Positions 42,803-52,416 of a stretch of 64,000 nucleotides of DNA are shown here, piece by piece. How positions within the stretch are numbered: the first letter of the stretch is position 1; each line of letters starts with the position of its first letter. Source of the stretch: JAXMHQ01 sp046346665 (lineage in GTDB: Bacteria > Verrucomicrobiota > Verrucomicrobiia > Limisphaerales > JAXMHQ01); contig JAXMHQ010000003.1 in NCBI GenBank assembly GCA_046346665.1, forward strand, positions 62,001 through 126,000. Reading direction: 5' to 3'. The notes beneath the pieces are model-generated. The model was not told the DNA's origin. It worked only from the letters and a program-made list of their open reading frames with translations, and did no database searches. Position numbers and translations under genes: made by a program.

Positions 42803-45744
42803 GTTGGCGCGGACAGATTTTTCCAGCCCCACTGCCCGGCACTGTCGAATTGGTTCGTTTCCAGCACCTGCCATGCACCCGCCACCGGGTTTGTGGCGGC
42901 CTGAAGATAAAACGTGGTGTTCGGCGTCCCGTAAGCGATCAAGGCCAGTTCCCCCGCCGCCGGCACCAGCATCTCACGGAACTGCGCCACTCCCGGCACC
43001 ACCATGATCGACACCGCGTTCGACAGCACCAGCCCGTCCGTTGCCGTGAACCCGAACCCCGCCGTGCCCGTGTAGCCCGCATCCGGCACGAAGCGCGCCG
43101 TGTGACCGTCCGGATTCATTGTCACAGTTCCATGCAAGGCGCTCGCCGCGCTGAACACGGGATTGGTCAGTCCGCGTGCGTAGTCCGCGAGGTCGATGTC
43201 CAGCGCCCTGTCCTGGAAGCAGCGGGCATGAATCGACGCCAGCCAATTGAGATAATCCTCCAGGTTCGTGTAGCCGTCGCCGTCCGGGTCGGCGTTCGAA
43301 TCCGAAAAATCGCCGGACGCCGAATTCGGATCCGTCCCGTGCAGCCGCTCCCACCAGTCCGGCAGGCCGTCGTGATCGCTGTCGGCGTCCGGAAAATCCG
43401 CGGCATACGCCGGCCACGGCGCGTTCGGCGAATTCGTCGCGTCGCGCACGTCGTTCGGGCTGTCGATGATCCCGGCATAATTCGGGCTGCCCGCCTGCGG
43501 CACGCCGTTAATGGTGTAATTCGGCCCGTTGGTGCCTTTGTAATGCGTCGTCCCGGTCAACACTTCCTGAATGATCCGCCGGTCGATGGCATCCGGCTGC
43601 GGCCGGTTGGCGCCGACGTCCGACAGCACGATCCGGTAGGCGTCGCGCGCGGTCTGGGTAGTGACGTAGGAGGGGAAGATTTCGGAATTGGTGCGGACGA
43701 TGTTGGTGAAAGTGGCGCCGTTCTGGAAAGCGGTGGCCCAGTTGTTGGATTCGTAATCTTTTCCTTCCATCACGTTCCCCTGGAAAAAATACGTCGGTAT
43801 TCCCCAGGCCACGGTGATGGGATCGAGTTTCAGCAGCCACTTGGCGTAGGGATTGGCCGGGTAAGGCTTGTAATAATTGCTGACGTAATTGCAGCGCATC
43901 ACCCCGCCGTCGGTGGTGCGGCCAATCCAGTTGTAAACGACGTTGTTCCGGATATCGAGCGACCCGGCGTAATGCGAGCTTTGATCCAATCCGCCCGCGA
44001 GGCTCCAGTTGCGGTCGGTGCAATGCGCCAGCAGGTTGTGGTGGTAGCTGCCGATTTCGCCGCTGATCGATCCCGCGAACGCGTGCTGCTCGTAGTTAGT
44101 GCGGTTGGACGCATTATAGTGATAGGAATGCTGCAGGGCCTCGGAGATGATGTTTCGCTGGAACGTGATGTTGGCCGACGACGACCCCACCGGCCCGCTC
44201 TGCCGCGAACTGGTTCCCTCGTCGATCGTCCAACTGATCGAACAATGATCCATGATCGCGTGGTTGGCGTTGCCCAGGCCCATGCCGTCCATCGCCTGCT
44301 GCGACGCGTCCCCGAGCCGGCAGCGCAGGTAACGGATAATCACGTCGCTGCACGAAGTCACCCCGGCGCGCCAGTTCGCCAGGCAGATGCCGTCGCCCGG
44401 CGCCGTCTGGCCGGCGATGGTCACGGTGCCGTTGTCGGCGTTGAGGGTGCACGGCCGCTTGAGCCGGATGAGGCCCGACACGCGGAAAACGATGGTTCGC
44501 GGGCCCGTCGCTTCGATCGCCGCGCGGTAGCTGCCCGGGATCACCGCCTCGCCGAGCGTGCTGTCGTAATCGAGCAGGTTGGTCACTTCGAGGACCACCC
44601 CGCCCCGGCCGCCGCGCGCGAACCGGCCGTAGCCTTCCGCGCCCGGAAACGCCAGGTGCCGCGTCCGGAACCGCCACACATTACCCCGGTAAATCGTGTC
44701 CGGCGTCACCTCGTCCACCCGCCAGTAATACGTGAGCGCGCTGTCCAGGTTCGACATCAGCCGGTTGGTTACCGCCTGGTTGCCCAGGAAACAGGGCGAG
44801 CTGTGATCCGCCGCCGCCACAGCGTTGCTGGTCGTGCCGAAATAGACATCGTGCGACACCGCGCGCACCGTCCGCTGCCAGCCCAGCGCCAGCGTCCCGG
44901 ACGCCGATGTCCCCGGCAACGGCGCGTCGTTCGCCGCAAACACATGCTCGTCACCGTCCACCGGGTACGGCGACGTCGCCACCGTTCCCGGCGCCGACGG
45001 GCGGTCGATTTCGAACCCGTTCAGGATGACAGTGTTGAACGCCTGGGAACCGTCCGGGTCGAACCGGATCACCACCGGCGCGCCTCCGGAAACCGTCCAT
45101 TGGAAAAACGCGCTGCCGCAGTAGCCGTCGTTGGTCACCTGCACGGACGGAGCGATGTTGGTGATGACGGTTCCGTTGACGCTGACGATGCAACCGCTGA
45201 TCGGCCCGTAATTGGTTCCCCAGATGTTGTTATGATAAGTCGTGAACGTGTGCGGCCCGTCCGGGAGGCCGGCGATCGACAGGCTGAGGGCGCCGTTGGT
45301 GTACGGGCGGTCGATGGAAACGTTGTCTTTCTGGTGCACCCAGGCGCCGTCGAACGACAGACGGTAGCCGGCGTTCGGATCGGTGCTGGTGCTGGAGCCG
45401 TTCTTGTTGAGCCAATTCGCGTTCAGGTAAATGGTGGAGTCGGCCGCGGCCGGCTGGGTTTGGGACAAGGCGCACGTGATCACCCCGAGGACCACGTTCG
45501 AGCCCGACTCATCCGTGATGCTGTTGGTGAAGCTGCGAAGCGCGGTTCGCCGGGTGGAATCGGTGTAATCTCCGATCAGGTCCCAGCGCAGGAATCCCGG
45601 CGCCGTGGTGTCCGCGCGGCCGTTGGAGGCGTTGACGTCGAGTTTCCAGTTGTAGGCAGATTGCGCGCAGCCAGGTGAAGGGTTGCCGAGGATCAAAATG
45701 GCCAGGATCACTGCGCCGATGGGAACTCGAATTCGCGAACGCAT
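42769..45744 (-). CDS. Large secreted pectate lyase-like protein (PL1 type)
   Basis: 991 residues from ATG 45744, giving a signal peptide (VPIGAVILAILILGNPSPGCA). N-terminal ~30-350 is beta-rich (possible carbohydrate-binding and FN3-like domains; HDVYFGTTSNAV, LTYYWRVDEVTPDTIYRGNVW). From ~358 LAFPGAEGYGRFARGGRGG opens a PL1-type beta-helix: LLDYDSTLGEAVIPGSYRAAI, RTIVFRVSGLI, MDHCSISWTIDEG, NLLAHCTDRNWSLAGG, NVVYNWIGRTTDGG, to ~760. A calcium repeat DSDHDGLPDWWERLHGTD follows, then a cadherin-like region and a W...FFR module. It should cleave pectate by beta-elimination and feed GH105, but catalytic Arg/Asp residues were not assigned. Its 3' end is duplicated downstream. Confidence 0.85.
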   Translation of the reverse strand: MRSRIRVPIGAVILAILILGNPSPGCAQSAYNWKLDVNASNGRADTTAPGFLRWDLIGDYTDSTRRTALRSFTNSITDESGSNVVLGVITCALSQTQPAAADSTIYLNANWLNKNGSSTSTDPNAGYRLSFDGAWVHQKDNVSIDRPYTNGALSLSIAGLPDGPHTFTTYHNNIWGTNYGPISGCIVSVNGTVITNIAPSVQVTNDGYCGSAFFQWTVSGGAPVVIRFDPDGSQAFNTVILNGFEIDRPSAPGTVATSPYPVDGDEHVFAANDAPLPGTSASGTLALGWQRTVRAVSHDVYFGTTSNAVAAADHSSPCFLGNQAVTNRLMSNLDSALTYYWRVDEVTPDTIYRGNVWRFRTRHLAFPGAEGYGRFARGGRGGVVLEVTNLLDYDSTLGEAVIPGSYRAAIEATGPRTIVFRVSGLIRLKRPCTLNADNGTVTIAGQTAPGDGICLANWRAGVTSCSDVIIRYLRCRLGDASQQAMDGMGLGNANHAIMDHCSISWTIDEGTSSRQSGPVGSSSANITFQRNIISEALQHSYHYNASNRTNYEQHAFAGSISGEIGSYHHNLLAHCTDRNWSLAGGLDQSSHYAGSLDIRNNVVYNWIGRTTDGGVMRCNYVSNYYKPYPANPYAKWLLKLDPITVAWGIPTYFFQGNVMEGKDYESNNWATAFQNGATFTNIVRTNSEIFPSYVTTQTARDAYRIVLSDVGANRPQPDAIDRRIIQEVLTGTTHYKGTNGPNYTINGVPQAGSPNYAGIIDSPNDVRDATNSPNAPWPAYAADFPDADSDHDGLPDWWERLHGTDPNSASGDFSDSNADPDGDGYTNLEDYLNWLASIHARCFQDRALDIDLADYARGLTNPVFSAASALHGTVTMNPDGHTARFVPDAGYTGTAGFGFTATDGLVLSNAVSIMVVPGVAQFREMLVPAAGELALIAYGTPNTTFYLQAATNPVAGAWQVLETNQFDSAGQWGWKNLSAPTPPVFFRLQLK

Positions 45745-45841
45745 GAGACAATAAATCAAGATCAATTTAGTCGATTCCAACCGCACCGGCTCTGTCGAAG
45801 ATCGGCAATTCTAGGTGAAAATTGGGAATTCCCCTTTTTGC

Positions 45842-45863
45842 AGCCGCGATCGTGAAATCGCGG
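45842..45863. repeat. AGCCGCGATCGTGAAATCGC REP hairpin
   Basis: A GTAGCC-family copy (CCGCGAT...ATCGCGG) in the divergent gap upstream of the ABC exporter genes, 17 bp before the composite palindrome. Confidence 0.7.
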
Positions 45864-45880
45864 ATCGCCCCTCGAATCAA

Positions 45881-46044
45881 GGTGGGGCGAGACTCCGTCG
45901 AGCCCTCGCAGACATTGGAGTGCTGGAGTGGTGGAGTTCTGGAGTATTGAAAAAAAACTTGCGCGACTGTCTCTTCAGCACTCCACAACTCCATGACTCC
46001 AGCACCCCGCTGGATGTCAGGGCTCGACGGAGTCTCGCCCCACC
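45881..46044. repeat. Composite palindromic element, copy 2
   Basis: Left arm 45881-45906 and right arm 46019-46044 are exact 26-bp inverted copies (core GGGGCGAGACTCCGTCGAG). The inner iterated unit here is TGGAGTGC/TGGAGTTC on the left and ACTCCACA/ACTCCAGC on the right; centre GCGCGACTGTC. It occupies the divergent gap (391 bp) between the pectate lyase and ABC genes. Confidence 0.85.
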
Positions 46045-46135
46045 GCGTCCCGCCCCACCTTCGCGCCTTTACTCGCCCGGTTGGCGTTGCTAGTTTTCGC
46101 GGGTGGGCCCCGGGGAGGGCCGCGGACGGACCGTT

Positions 46136-46903
46136 ATGATTCACGTAGAAGGATTGACCAAGCTGTATGGCGAGTTTGTGGCGGTCAACGAGCTTTCGTT
46201 TGCCGTGCAGCCCGGGGAGGTCATGGGATTGGTCGGGCCGAACGGCGCGGGAAAGACCACCACGCTGCGCTGCCTGGCCGGCATCATCCCGCCCACGCGC
46301 GGCTTCATCCGCGTGTGCGGCACCGACATCGCCGCCGATCCCATCCGCGCGAAACAGCAGCTCGCTTTCCTGAATGACGAGCCGCGCCTGTTCGAGTATC
46401 TCACCGTCCAGCAGCATCTCACGTTCGTGGCCCGGATCTATCACGTCGAACACCACGAGGCGCTCGGCGAACAGCTCCTCAACGAGCTCGAACTCTCGGA
46501 CAAGCGCAACGCGCTCCCGGGCGAACTGTCCCGCGGCATGAAACAAAAACTCGCCATCGCCTGCGGACTGCTTCATTCGCCGAAAGTCATCTATTTCGAC
46601 GAACCGCTCACCGGGCTGGATCCCTACGGCATCCGGCGCATGAAGGATTCCATCCTGAAACGGGCGCGTGAAGGGGCGGCCATCATCATCAGCTCCCACC
46701 TGCTGCACCTGGTCGAGGAAATCTGCTCGCGCATTTTGATTCTGAAAAACGGCCAGAAGATTATCGACGGAACGCTGGACGAAATCACGCGGCGGTTTTC
46801 GTCGCAACCCGGCGATGCGAGCCTGGAGACGGTGTTTTTCCGGGCGACGGGCGACGGGGTGAAGGCGGTGCCGGCCGGGGAACTGCCGCCGGCGGCGAAT
46901 TAA
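46136..46903 (+). CDS. ABC transporter ATP-binding protein
   Basis: 255 residues from ATG 46136. Walker A GPNGAGKTTTLR, Q-loop region FLNDEPRLFEYLTV, signature LSRGMKQKLAIA, Walker B VIYFDEPLTGLDP and H-loop SSHLLHLVEEI are all intact. The order and the GMKQK form place it with the DRA/ABC-2-type exporters (CcmA-like). It ends 3 bp before the permease gene, so the two form one transporter. Substrate is unknown. Confidence 0.92.
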   Translation: MIHVEGLTKLYGEFVAVNELSFAVQPGEVMGLVGPNGAGKTTTLRCLAGIIPPTRGFIRVCGTDIAADPIRAKQQLAFLNDEPRLFEYLTVQQHLTFVARIYHVEHHEALGEQLLNELELSDKRNALPGELSRGMKQKLAIACGLLHSPKVIYFDEPLTGLDPYGIRRMKDSILKRAREGAAIIISSHLLHLVEEICSRILILKNGQKIIDGTLDEITRRFSSQPGDASLETVFFRATGDGVKAVPAGELPPAAN

Positions 46904-46906
46904 CCT

Positions 46907-48670
46907 ATGCTCGGCGCCCTGGCCTACCTGCAGTTTCATTCGTTCAAGAACCGGCTGACGTCGCGGTTCAAGCGGTTGAAGCAGCCGAAATACCTCGTCG
47001 GCGCGGTGGTCGGCGGGCTGTATTTCTACTGGTATTTCTTCCGCTACCTGTTCGGCGGATTCGGCCATGCGCACGGCGGCGCGCCCGCGCCCGAAACGCT
47101 GCAACTGCTGGAATCGCTCGGCGCCCTTGTGCTGGCAGTGGTGGTGCTGATGATGTGGATTTTCCCGGCGCAACGCGCGGCGCTGACCTTCACCGAGGCG
47201 GAGATTTCGATGCTCTTCCCGGCGCCCGTCACCCGCCAAACGCTGGTGCAATTCAAGCTGGCCCGCGCCCAGTTGCGAATCTTCATCACCACCTTCGTGC
47301 TCACCCTGATTTCAAACCGGTTCGGCGGGAATCCGTGGATCCATGCCGCGGGCTGGTACTTGATCTTTTCCACGTTGAACCTGCACGCGATGGGCGCTTC
47401 GTTCACGCGCACAATGCTGCTGGACCGCGGCATCACGAGCCGCCGGCAGCGTGTCGCGATCCTGGCCCTGCTCGCCGTCGCCGCCGTCATCGTCGCGGCA
47501 TGGGCCGCCAAAACATTGCCGTCGCCCGAGACGGCATTCCACCCGGAACGGCTCCAGGAGGCCGGGAACAATCCCGCCGAATTGTCGAAGGACTTCGCTG
47601 ACATGGCGGGCGATTACGCCCGGCGCGTGCTGACATCGGGCCCGGTGCCGTGGATCTTGTTTCCGTTCCGGATTCTGACCCGGGTTTTCCTGGCGCCAAA
47701 TGGCGCCGCGTTTCTTTGGGCGCTGTTGCCGGCGCTGATCCTTGTGGCGGCGCATTACGCGTGGGTGATCCGGAGCGATGTGGCGTTCGAGGAAGCTTCC
47801 CTGGAGGCGTCGCAGAAGATGGCCGACCGGATGTCCGCGGTGCGATCGGGGAAAGCGGGGGTGAAATACCGGCCGCGGCGGTCGCCTTTCCGGCTGCGGC
47901 CGCTCGGGCCGTCGCCGGTGGCGTTGTTGTGGAAAAACCTCGTCGCCGCCGGGCAGATGTTCACCCTGCGCATCGCCATCCTGGCCGCCATCATCGTGCT
48001 GATGCCGTTCGCGGTCATGAGCACGACGATGCACGGATCGAACTGGCTGCCGATCGTCGGCAGTTTGTCGGGCGTGTTCGGTTTCTGGGTGGTGATCATC
48101 GGGCCGCAGGTCGCCCGGGTGGACCTGCGTCAGGACCTGATGCATGTGGACGTGCTCAAGATGTACCCGATGCGCGGCTGGCAGATTGTGCTGGGGGAAC
48201 TGCTGGCGCCGGTGGCGATCCTGACGGCGATTCAATGGGTGCTGATCGGGGTGGACGTGGTGTTGTTTTTCCGGTCGTTCCCGGCCTGGACGCTGGTGTT
48301 GTCGCTGAGCGCGGCGGTGGTGCTGCCGATTTTGAATTTTATCTCGCTGCTGATCCCGAACGCCGGGGTGCTGCTGTTCCCGGCCTGGATGACAGCCGGC
48401 AAGGACGGCGCGCGCGGGATCGAAGTGACCGGCCAGCGGTTGATCATGGGCATCGGCCAGATGCTGGCGCTAGTCATCGCGCTGCTTCCGGCGGCCATCG
48501 CGTTCACCGTGGTTTTTTTCTCCGTCCGGTTCGCGGCGGGCGCGGTGCCCGCCGTGCCTGCGGGCGCCCTGTTCGCCGCGCTCATCCTCGCCGCCGAAGC
48601 CGCAGCCGGCATTTACCTGCTGGGCGGGCTGTTTGAACGGTTCGATCTCTCGGCGGAATTAACGGCGTAG
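46907..48670 (+). CDS. ABC exporter permease (putative ABC_export family)
   Basis: 587 residues, mostly membrane-embedded. It opens with FHSFKNRLTSRFKRLKQPKY, followed by TM segments at YLVGAVVGGLYFYWYFF, LGALVLAVVVLMMWIF, VAILALLAVAAVIVAAW, FLWALLPALILVAAHYAW, and a C-terminal half with at least six more (IAILAAIIVLMPFAVMST, LSGVFGFWVVIIGPQ, LTAIQWVLIGVDVVLFF and so on). The motif LFPAPVTRQTLVQFKLARAQ and the large cytoplasmic loop match a family of putative ABC exporters common in Verrucomicrobiota. Coupled to the ATPase (3-bp gap). No substrate clue beyond the absence of a periplasmic binding protein, which implies export. Confidence 0.85.
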   Translation: MLGALAYLQFHSFKNRLTSRFKRLKQPKYLVGAVVGGLYFYWYFFRYLFGGFGHAHGGAPAPETLQLLESLGALVLAVVVLMMWIFPAQRAALTFTEAEISMLFPAPVTRQTLVQFKLARAQLRIFITTFVLTLISNRFGGNPWIHAAGWYLIFSTLNLHAMGASFTRTMLLDRGITSRRQRVAILALLAVAAVIVAAWAAKTLPSPETAFHPERLQEAGNNPAELSKDFADMAGDYARRVLTSGPVPWILFPFRILTRVFLAPNGAAFLWALLPALILVAAHYAWVIRSDVAFEEASLEASQKMADRMSAVRSGKAGVKYRPRRSPFRLRPLGPSPVALLWKNLVAAGQMFTLRIAILAAIIVLMPFAVMSTTMHGSNWLPIVGSLSGVFGFWVVIIGPQVARVDLRQDLMHVDVLKMYPMRGWQIVLGELLAPVAILTAIQWVLIGVDVVLFFRSFPAWTLVLSLSAAVVLPILNFISLLIPNAGVLLFPAWMTAGKDGARGIEVTGQRLIMGIGQMLALVIALLPAAIAFTVVFFSVRFAAGAVPAVPAGALFAALILAAEAAAGIYLLGGLFERFDLSAELTA

Positions 48671-49274
48671 AAAAAGCAGAAGGTAGAATGCAGAATGGAG
48701 AAAGGGGGAGCGAAGGTTTGTCAACAGCCCGGGAGGAAATCCATTGATCCAACAATCCAGCAATCCTCCCTTCCCCAACCGCCCCCGGGCGGTCCGGATC
48801 GCAAACCGTCACTCGCGGCCTGACGTCTGCACAACGCTTTCACAGACCCTCGATCCGGACCGTTCCCCGGGAACGTAGTTGGATTTCCGCGCCCCCCGAT
48901 CATCCTTGCGCTCCGGGGCGCGTCCCCACCTTGCGGAGCATGCCAAACCTCATGCTCGAAATCGACTATCGGGCCCTCCCCGGCCTTCGCAACGCGGCGA
49001 GAATGAGCTTCCGCCGCCGCCCTCCTTGTGATCCTTCGCCGGAGAGGGCTCCGACCTTGCAGGACCTGTTGTATCATGCCCGCGCCTTGCCTGTCTGTAG
49101 GGTTAACCCTGAAAATGTTGTAAGGCTAAACCCTACAAAAAATCCCCGTTTTCCGCCGGATTTCACATTCACAGCGGCACGCAATTGTGCTAGCATGCCG
49201 GCCGGTGAATCGGGGCCGGCTTCCACGGAGGTGCGCCGGGACCGGATTTTCCTAACACTTAACAAGTAGATTTT
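48671..49274. other. 604-bp gap with short repeats
   Basis: No gene. Contents: a half-copy of the GGATTGTT iterated repeat (AATCCATTGATCCAACAATC, ~48739), degenerate GC-rich sequence, and the palindrome at 49096-49137. The sensor-kinase promoter should be in the last ~140 bp. Confidence 0.5.
49096..49137. promoter_or_regulatory. Inverted repeat TGTAGGGTT...AACCCTACA upstream of the NarL-type kinase
   Basis: The outer inverted pair TGTAGGGTT (49096) / AACCCTACA (49129) encloses AACCCTGAAAATGTTGTAAG; the left side also holds the perfect 12-bp palindrome AGGGTTAACCCT. It lies ~140 bp before the kinase start in a locally AT-rich patch. It could be an operator; the adjacent A-run would suit a minus-strand terminator. 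Confidence 0.45.
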
Positions 49275-51620
49275 ATGTCCCAGCTCCACATCCCCGCCGC
49301 CCCCGCGGATCCACCCGGGCGGCTCCTGGAATCCGCCGTTTCAAGCGCGGCCGCCGCGCTCGGGCGCTCCGCATCGGGAGAGCGCCGGTTTCGCGCCCTG
49401 TTGCTGGGCGGCGGGTTCCTGGCCCTGTTCGCGATCGGGGGGCTGAACCTCACGCTGCTGAGGCGGCTCGACCTGGATTATTTTTACCTGCTGGCCTGCG
49501 CGCTGCTGGGCTGGACAGCCGGGGTGCCGGTGGCGTGGTGCGGGACGCTGGTGTCGGCGCTGTTCATCTTCCTGGCGGATGTCCGGTCCGGCTACCCGTT
49601 CTCCGCAGGCGTGCTGGCGTGGAACACGCTGGCCCGGGTGCTTGGGTTCGCCGCCATCACGTGGCTGGCGGCGCAGGCCGGCCGCCTGATGCGGCAACTC
49701 GAACAAAAAGTTGAACAACGCACCGCCAGCCTCCGCAGCGAGGCCGAGGAACACAAGGAAACCGCCGAACTCCTCCACGAATCCCTCCAGCTCTTCAAAC
49801 AGGTCACCGAAAACATCACCGACGTCTTCTGGGTCACCGACGTCGACAAATCCCAGGTGCACTACGTCAGCCCCGAGTTCGAAAACATCTGGGGCGAAAA
49901 CCGACAGTCGCTCTACCTGTCGCCGAGCACCTGGCTCGATCATATCCATCCCGAGGACAGGCAGCGGGTGAGCCAGGCGACCTACACCAAGCAGGTGAGC
50001 GGGGATTACGACGAGGAATTCCGGGTGGTGCGGCCGGACGGCAGCCTGCGCTGGGTTCATGACCGGGCGTTCCCGGTGAAGAGGGAGGACGGCACCGTTT
50101 ACCGGCTGGTGGGGATTGTGGAGGACATAACGGAGCGCAAGCAGACGGAGCAGTTGTTGCGGGCGCAGCGCGACGTGGGCGTGGCGCTGAGTTCGACGAG
50201 CGACATGCGGTTCGCGCTGGAGCGATTGCTGGACATCGCGCTGCAGCTGCAGGGAATTGACTGCGGCGGCGTTTACCTGATGGACCCGCGGGCGGGGAGT
50301 TTCGACCTGGAGGCGCACCGGGGATTATCGGGGTCGTTTGCCCGCAGGATTTCGCATTTCCAGCCGGAAGCGACGGAGGCGCGGCTGGTGCGGAGCCGGG
50401 AGAGTTATTATGCGCGCGCGGAGCAGATCCCGCGCGACCTGGAGGTGTTGTGGGGCAGTGAGGGATTGCGGTCGCTGGCGGTGCTGCCGGTGCAGCACAA
50501 GGGCGAGGTCATCGGCATGCTCAATCTCGGGTCCTACCGGCTGGACGAAATCCCGCAGAAAACCCGGGTGGGGATTGAAATGATCGCGTCGCAGGCGGCG
50601 GGCGCCATTGCCCGCATCCGGGCGGAGGAATCCTTGCGCGCCAGCGAGGCCAACCTGCGCACCCTGGTGCACACCTCCCCGATTGCGCTTGTTGCGGGCG
50701 ACCGCGACGGCAGGATCACCTTCGCGGACGGGCAGGCGCTCAAGGCGGTGGACCTGGAGCCGCTTCAAATCATCGGGCAATCCTTCAGGACAACCGGCGA
50801 CCGGTTTCCCGGGCTGGTCGAGAACATCCGCCGGACGCTGGCGGGCGAGGAATTCAGCGCGGTGCTGGAAGCGGGCCCGGTTGTGCTCGAATGCCATCAC
50901 CGGCCCACGCCCGGGCAGGACGGGGAGATCGACGGATTCCTGGTGGTGGCGACCGATGTCACCGAGCGGTTCCGGCTGGAACGGCAGATCCTGGAAATCA
51001 GCGACCGGGAGCAGGCGCGCATCGGCCAGGATATTCACGACGGATTGTGCCAGCAACTGGTCGGGGCGGCGTTCGACGCCAATTCGCTTCAGCAATCGCT
51101 CGCCGGCCAGCAACGGCCCGAGGCCGCCACAGCCGAACGGATCTCCACCGTCCTGGATGAAGCCATCACCGAATCGCGCCGCGTTTCGCGCGGGCTCTAC
51201 CCGGTCCGCCTGGAGACCGAAGGCCTGGTCCCGGCGCTGCATGAGCTGGCGCGGATGACCTCCGAGCGATTCCAGGTGCACTGCGTGTGCGACGCGCCCC
51301 TGCCCGGGCCGGCGTGCGATTCCGTCGTCGCCACGCACCTTTACCGGATCGCCCAGGAAGCCGTGAACAACGCCCTCAAACACAGCCGCGCGCTCGTCCT
51401 GCGAATCCACCTCGCCGAAGAGGAGAACCGGGTCGAACTGACCGTGCGCGACGACGGGGTCGGTTTCGATCCCGCCGCGCGGTCCGCGGCGGGCATGGGC
51501 CTTCACACGATGGAATACCGGGCCCGGACCCTGGGCGGCCGGTTGCGCGTGAGCCGCGGCGCGCTGGGCGGCACCGTCGTTCTATGCGACATTCCCCGAA
51601 AATCCCGGAGCCATTCATGA
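49275..51620 (+). CDS. Membrane PAS-GAF-PAS sensor histidine kinase (NarL/HisKA_3 class)
   Basis: 781 residues. About four TM helices in ~40-135 (ALLLGGGFLALFAIGGLNL, FYLLACALLGWTAGVPVAW, VSALFIFLADVRSG, VLGFAAITWLAAQAG), a MASE-like input. Then a coiled coil, PAS_3 ~175-290 (ITDVFWVTDVDKSQVHYVS, VRPDGSLRWVHDRAFP), GAF ~300-450 (ALERLLDIALQLQGIDCGGV), PAS ~455-570, and HisKA_3 with the His in REQARIGQDIHDGLCQQL, followed by HATPase (HLYRIAQEAVNNALKHS, RDDGVGF, GMGLHTMEYRA). The stop overlaps the start of the LuxR-type regulator (ATGA), so they are a cognate, co-translated pair. Signal unknown. Confidence 0.92.
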   Translation: MSQLHIPAAPADPPGRLLESAVSSAAAALGRSASGERRFRALLLGGGFLALFAIGGLNLTLLRRLDLDYFYLLACALLGWTAGVPVAWCGTLVSALFIFLADVRSGYPFSAGVLAWNTLARVLGFAAITWLAAQAGRLMRQLEQKVEQRTASLRSEAEEHKETAELLHESLQLFKQVTENITDVFWVTDVDKSQVHYVSPEFENIWGENRQSLYLSPSTWLDHIHPEDRQRVSQATYTKQVSGDYDEEFRVVRPDGSLRWVHDRAFPVKREDGTVYRLVGIVEDITERKQTEQLLRAQRDVGVALSSTSDMRFALERLLDIALQLQGIDCGGVYLMDPRAGSFDLEAHRGLSGSFARRISHFQPEATEARLVRSRESYYARAEQIPRDLEVLWGSEGLRSLAVLPVQHKGEVIGMLNLGSYRLDEIPQKTRVGIEMIASQAAGAIARIRAEESLRASEANLRTLVHTSPIALVAGDRDGRITFADGQALKAVDLEPLQIIGQSFRTTGDRFPGLVENIRRTLAGEEFSAVLEAGPVVLECHHRPTPGQDGEIDGFLVVATDVTERFRLERQILEISDREQARIGQDIHDGLCQQLVGAAFDANSLQQSLAGQQRPEAATAERISTVLDEAITESRRVSRGLYPVRLETEGLVPALHELARMTSERFQVHCVCDAPLPGPACDSVVATHLYRIAQEAVNNALKHSRALVLRIHLAEEENRVELTVRDDGVGFDPAARSAAGMGLHTMEYRARTLGGRLRVSRGALGGTVVLCDIPRKSRSHS

Positions 51621-52315
51621 CGCCACCCGCCAAATCCGACAAGGCCGCCGACAAGATCACCCGCATCGTGCTGGTGGACGACCATCCCATCGTGCGCGAG
51701 CGGCTCTCGGAGATCATCAACGGGGAGCCGGACCTTTCGGTGTGCGCCGAGGCCGAGGACCGCACCGGCGCGCTGCAGACCATCGAAGCCGCCCACCCGC
51801 AGCTCGTCATCATCGACCTCGCGCTCAAGAATTCCAACGGACTGGAGCTCATCAAAGACATCCGGGCGCGCTGGCCGAAGGTGCTGATGCTGGTGGTTTC
51901 AATGCATGACGAATCCCTGTACGCGGAACGCGTGATTCGAGCCGGGGCTCGGGGATATATTACCAAGCAGGAGGCGACACGGCGGATTCTCCAGGCCATT
52001 CGCCGCGTGTTGTCGGGGGAAATCTACCTGAACGAAAAAACCGCCGCGCACGTGTTGGGCCGGCTCACCGGCAGTCCCCGCACCCAGGCCGGCTCGGTCT
52101 CGGACCTGTTGACCGACCGCGAGCTCGAGGTTTTCGACCTGACCGGCAGCGGTCTGAACACGCGCGACATCGCGGAACGACTGCGAATCGACGTCAAAAC
52201 CGTCGAAACCTACCGCGTCCGCATCAAGGAAAAGCTCAATCTCAAAGGCGCCAGCGAACTGCTACAACTCGCGATCCGCTGGAAACAGGATCCCGGAAAT
52301 TCCCGAGGGCTCTGA
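51617..52315 (+). CDS. NarL/FixJ-family response regulator
   Basis: 232 residues from ATG 51617, overlapping the kinase stop by 4 bp. Receiver ~14-130: VLVDDHPIVRERLSEIIN, phosphoacceptor Asp in LVIIDLALKNSNG, VVSMHDES, GYITKQEA. C-terminal LuxR HTH: LTDRELEVFDLTGSGLNTRD, IAERLRIDVKTVETYRVRIK. It binds DNA as a dimer when phosphorylated by the upstream kinase. No obvious palindromic target is found nearby except the 49096 inverted repeat, which could be tested for autoregulation. Confidence 0.94.
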   Translation: MTPPAKSDKAADKITRIVLVDDHPIVRERLSEIINGEPDLSVCAEAEDRTGALQTIEAAHPQLVIIDLALKNSNGLELIKDIRARWPKVLMLVVSMHDESLYAERVIRAGARGYITKQEATRRILQAIRRVLSGEIYLNEKTAAHVLGRLTGSPRTQAGSVSDLLTDRELEVFDLTGSGLNTRDIAERLRIDVKTVETYRVRIKEKLNLKGASELLQLAIRWKQDPGNSRGL

Positions 52316-52416
52316 TGGCGCGGGGACGCCGTCCCTCCCAGGATTCATCCGCGGGAGCGATTGGGTCCTTTTCGTCCCTTGCGTCCCTTCCATTCCTTGT
52401 TCTAAAGTAGGGTGCT

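Noticed and set aside
42778..45678. Long open frame (966 codons) on the plus strand opposite the pectate lyase
   Set aside because: Arg/His/Val-rich, no domain signature, and exactly shadows a gene with signal peptide and PL1 motifs. An effect of high GC.
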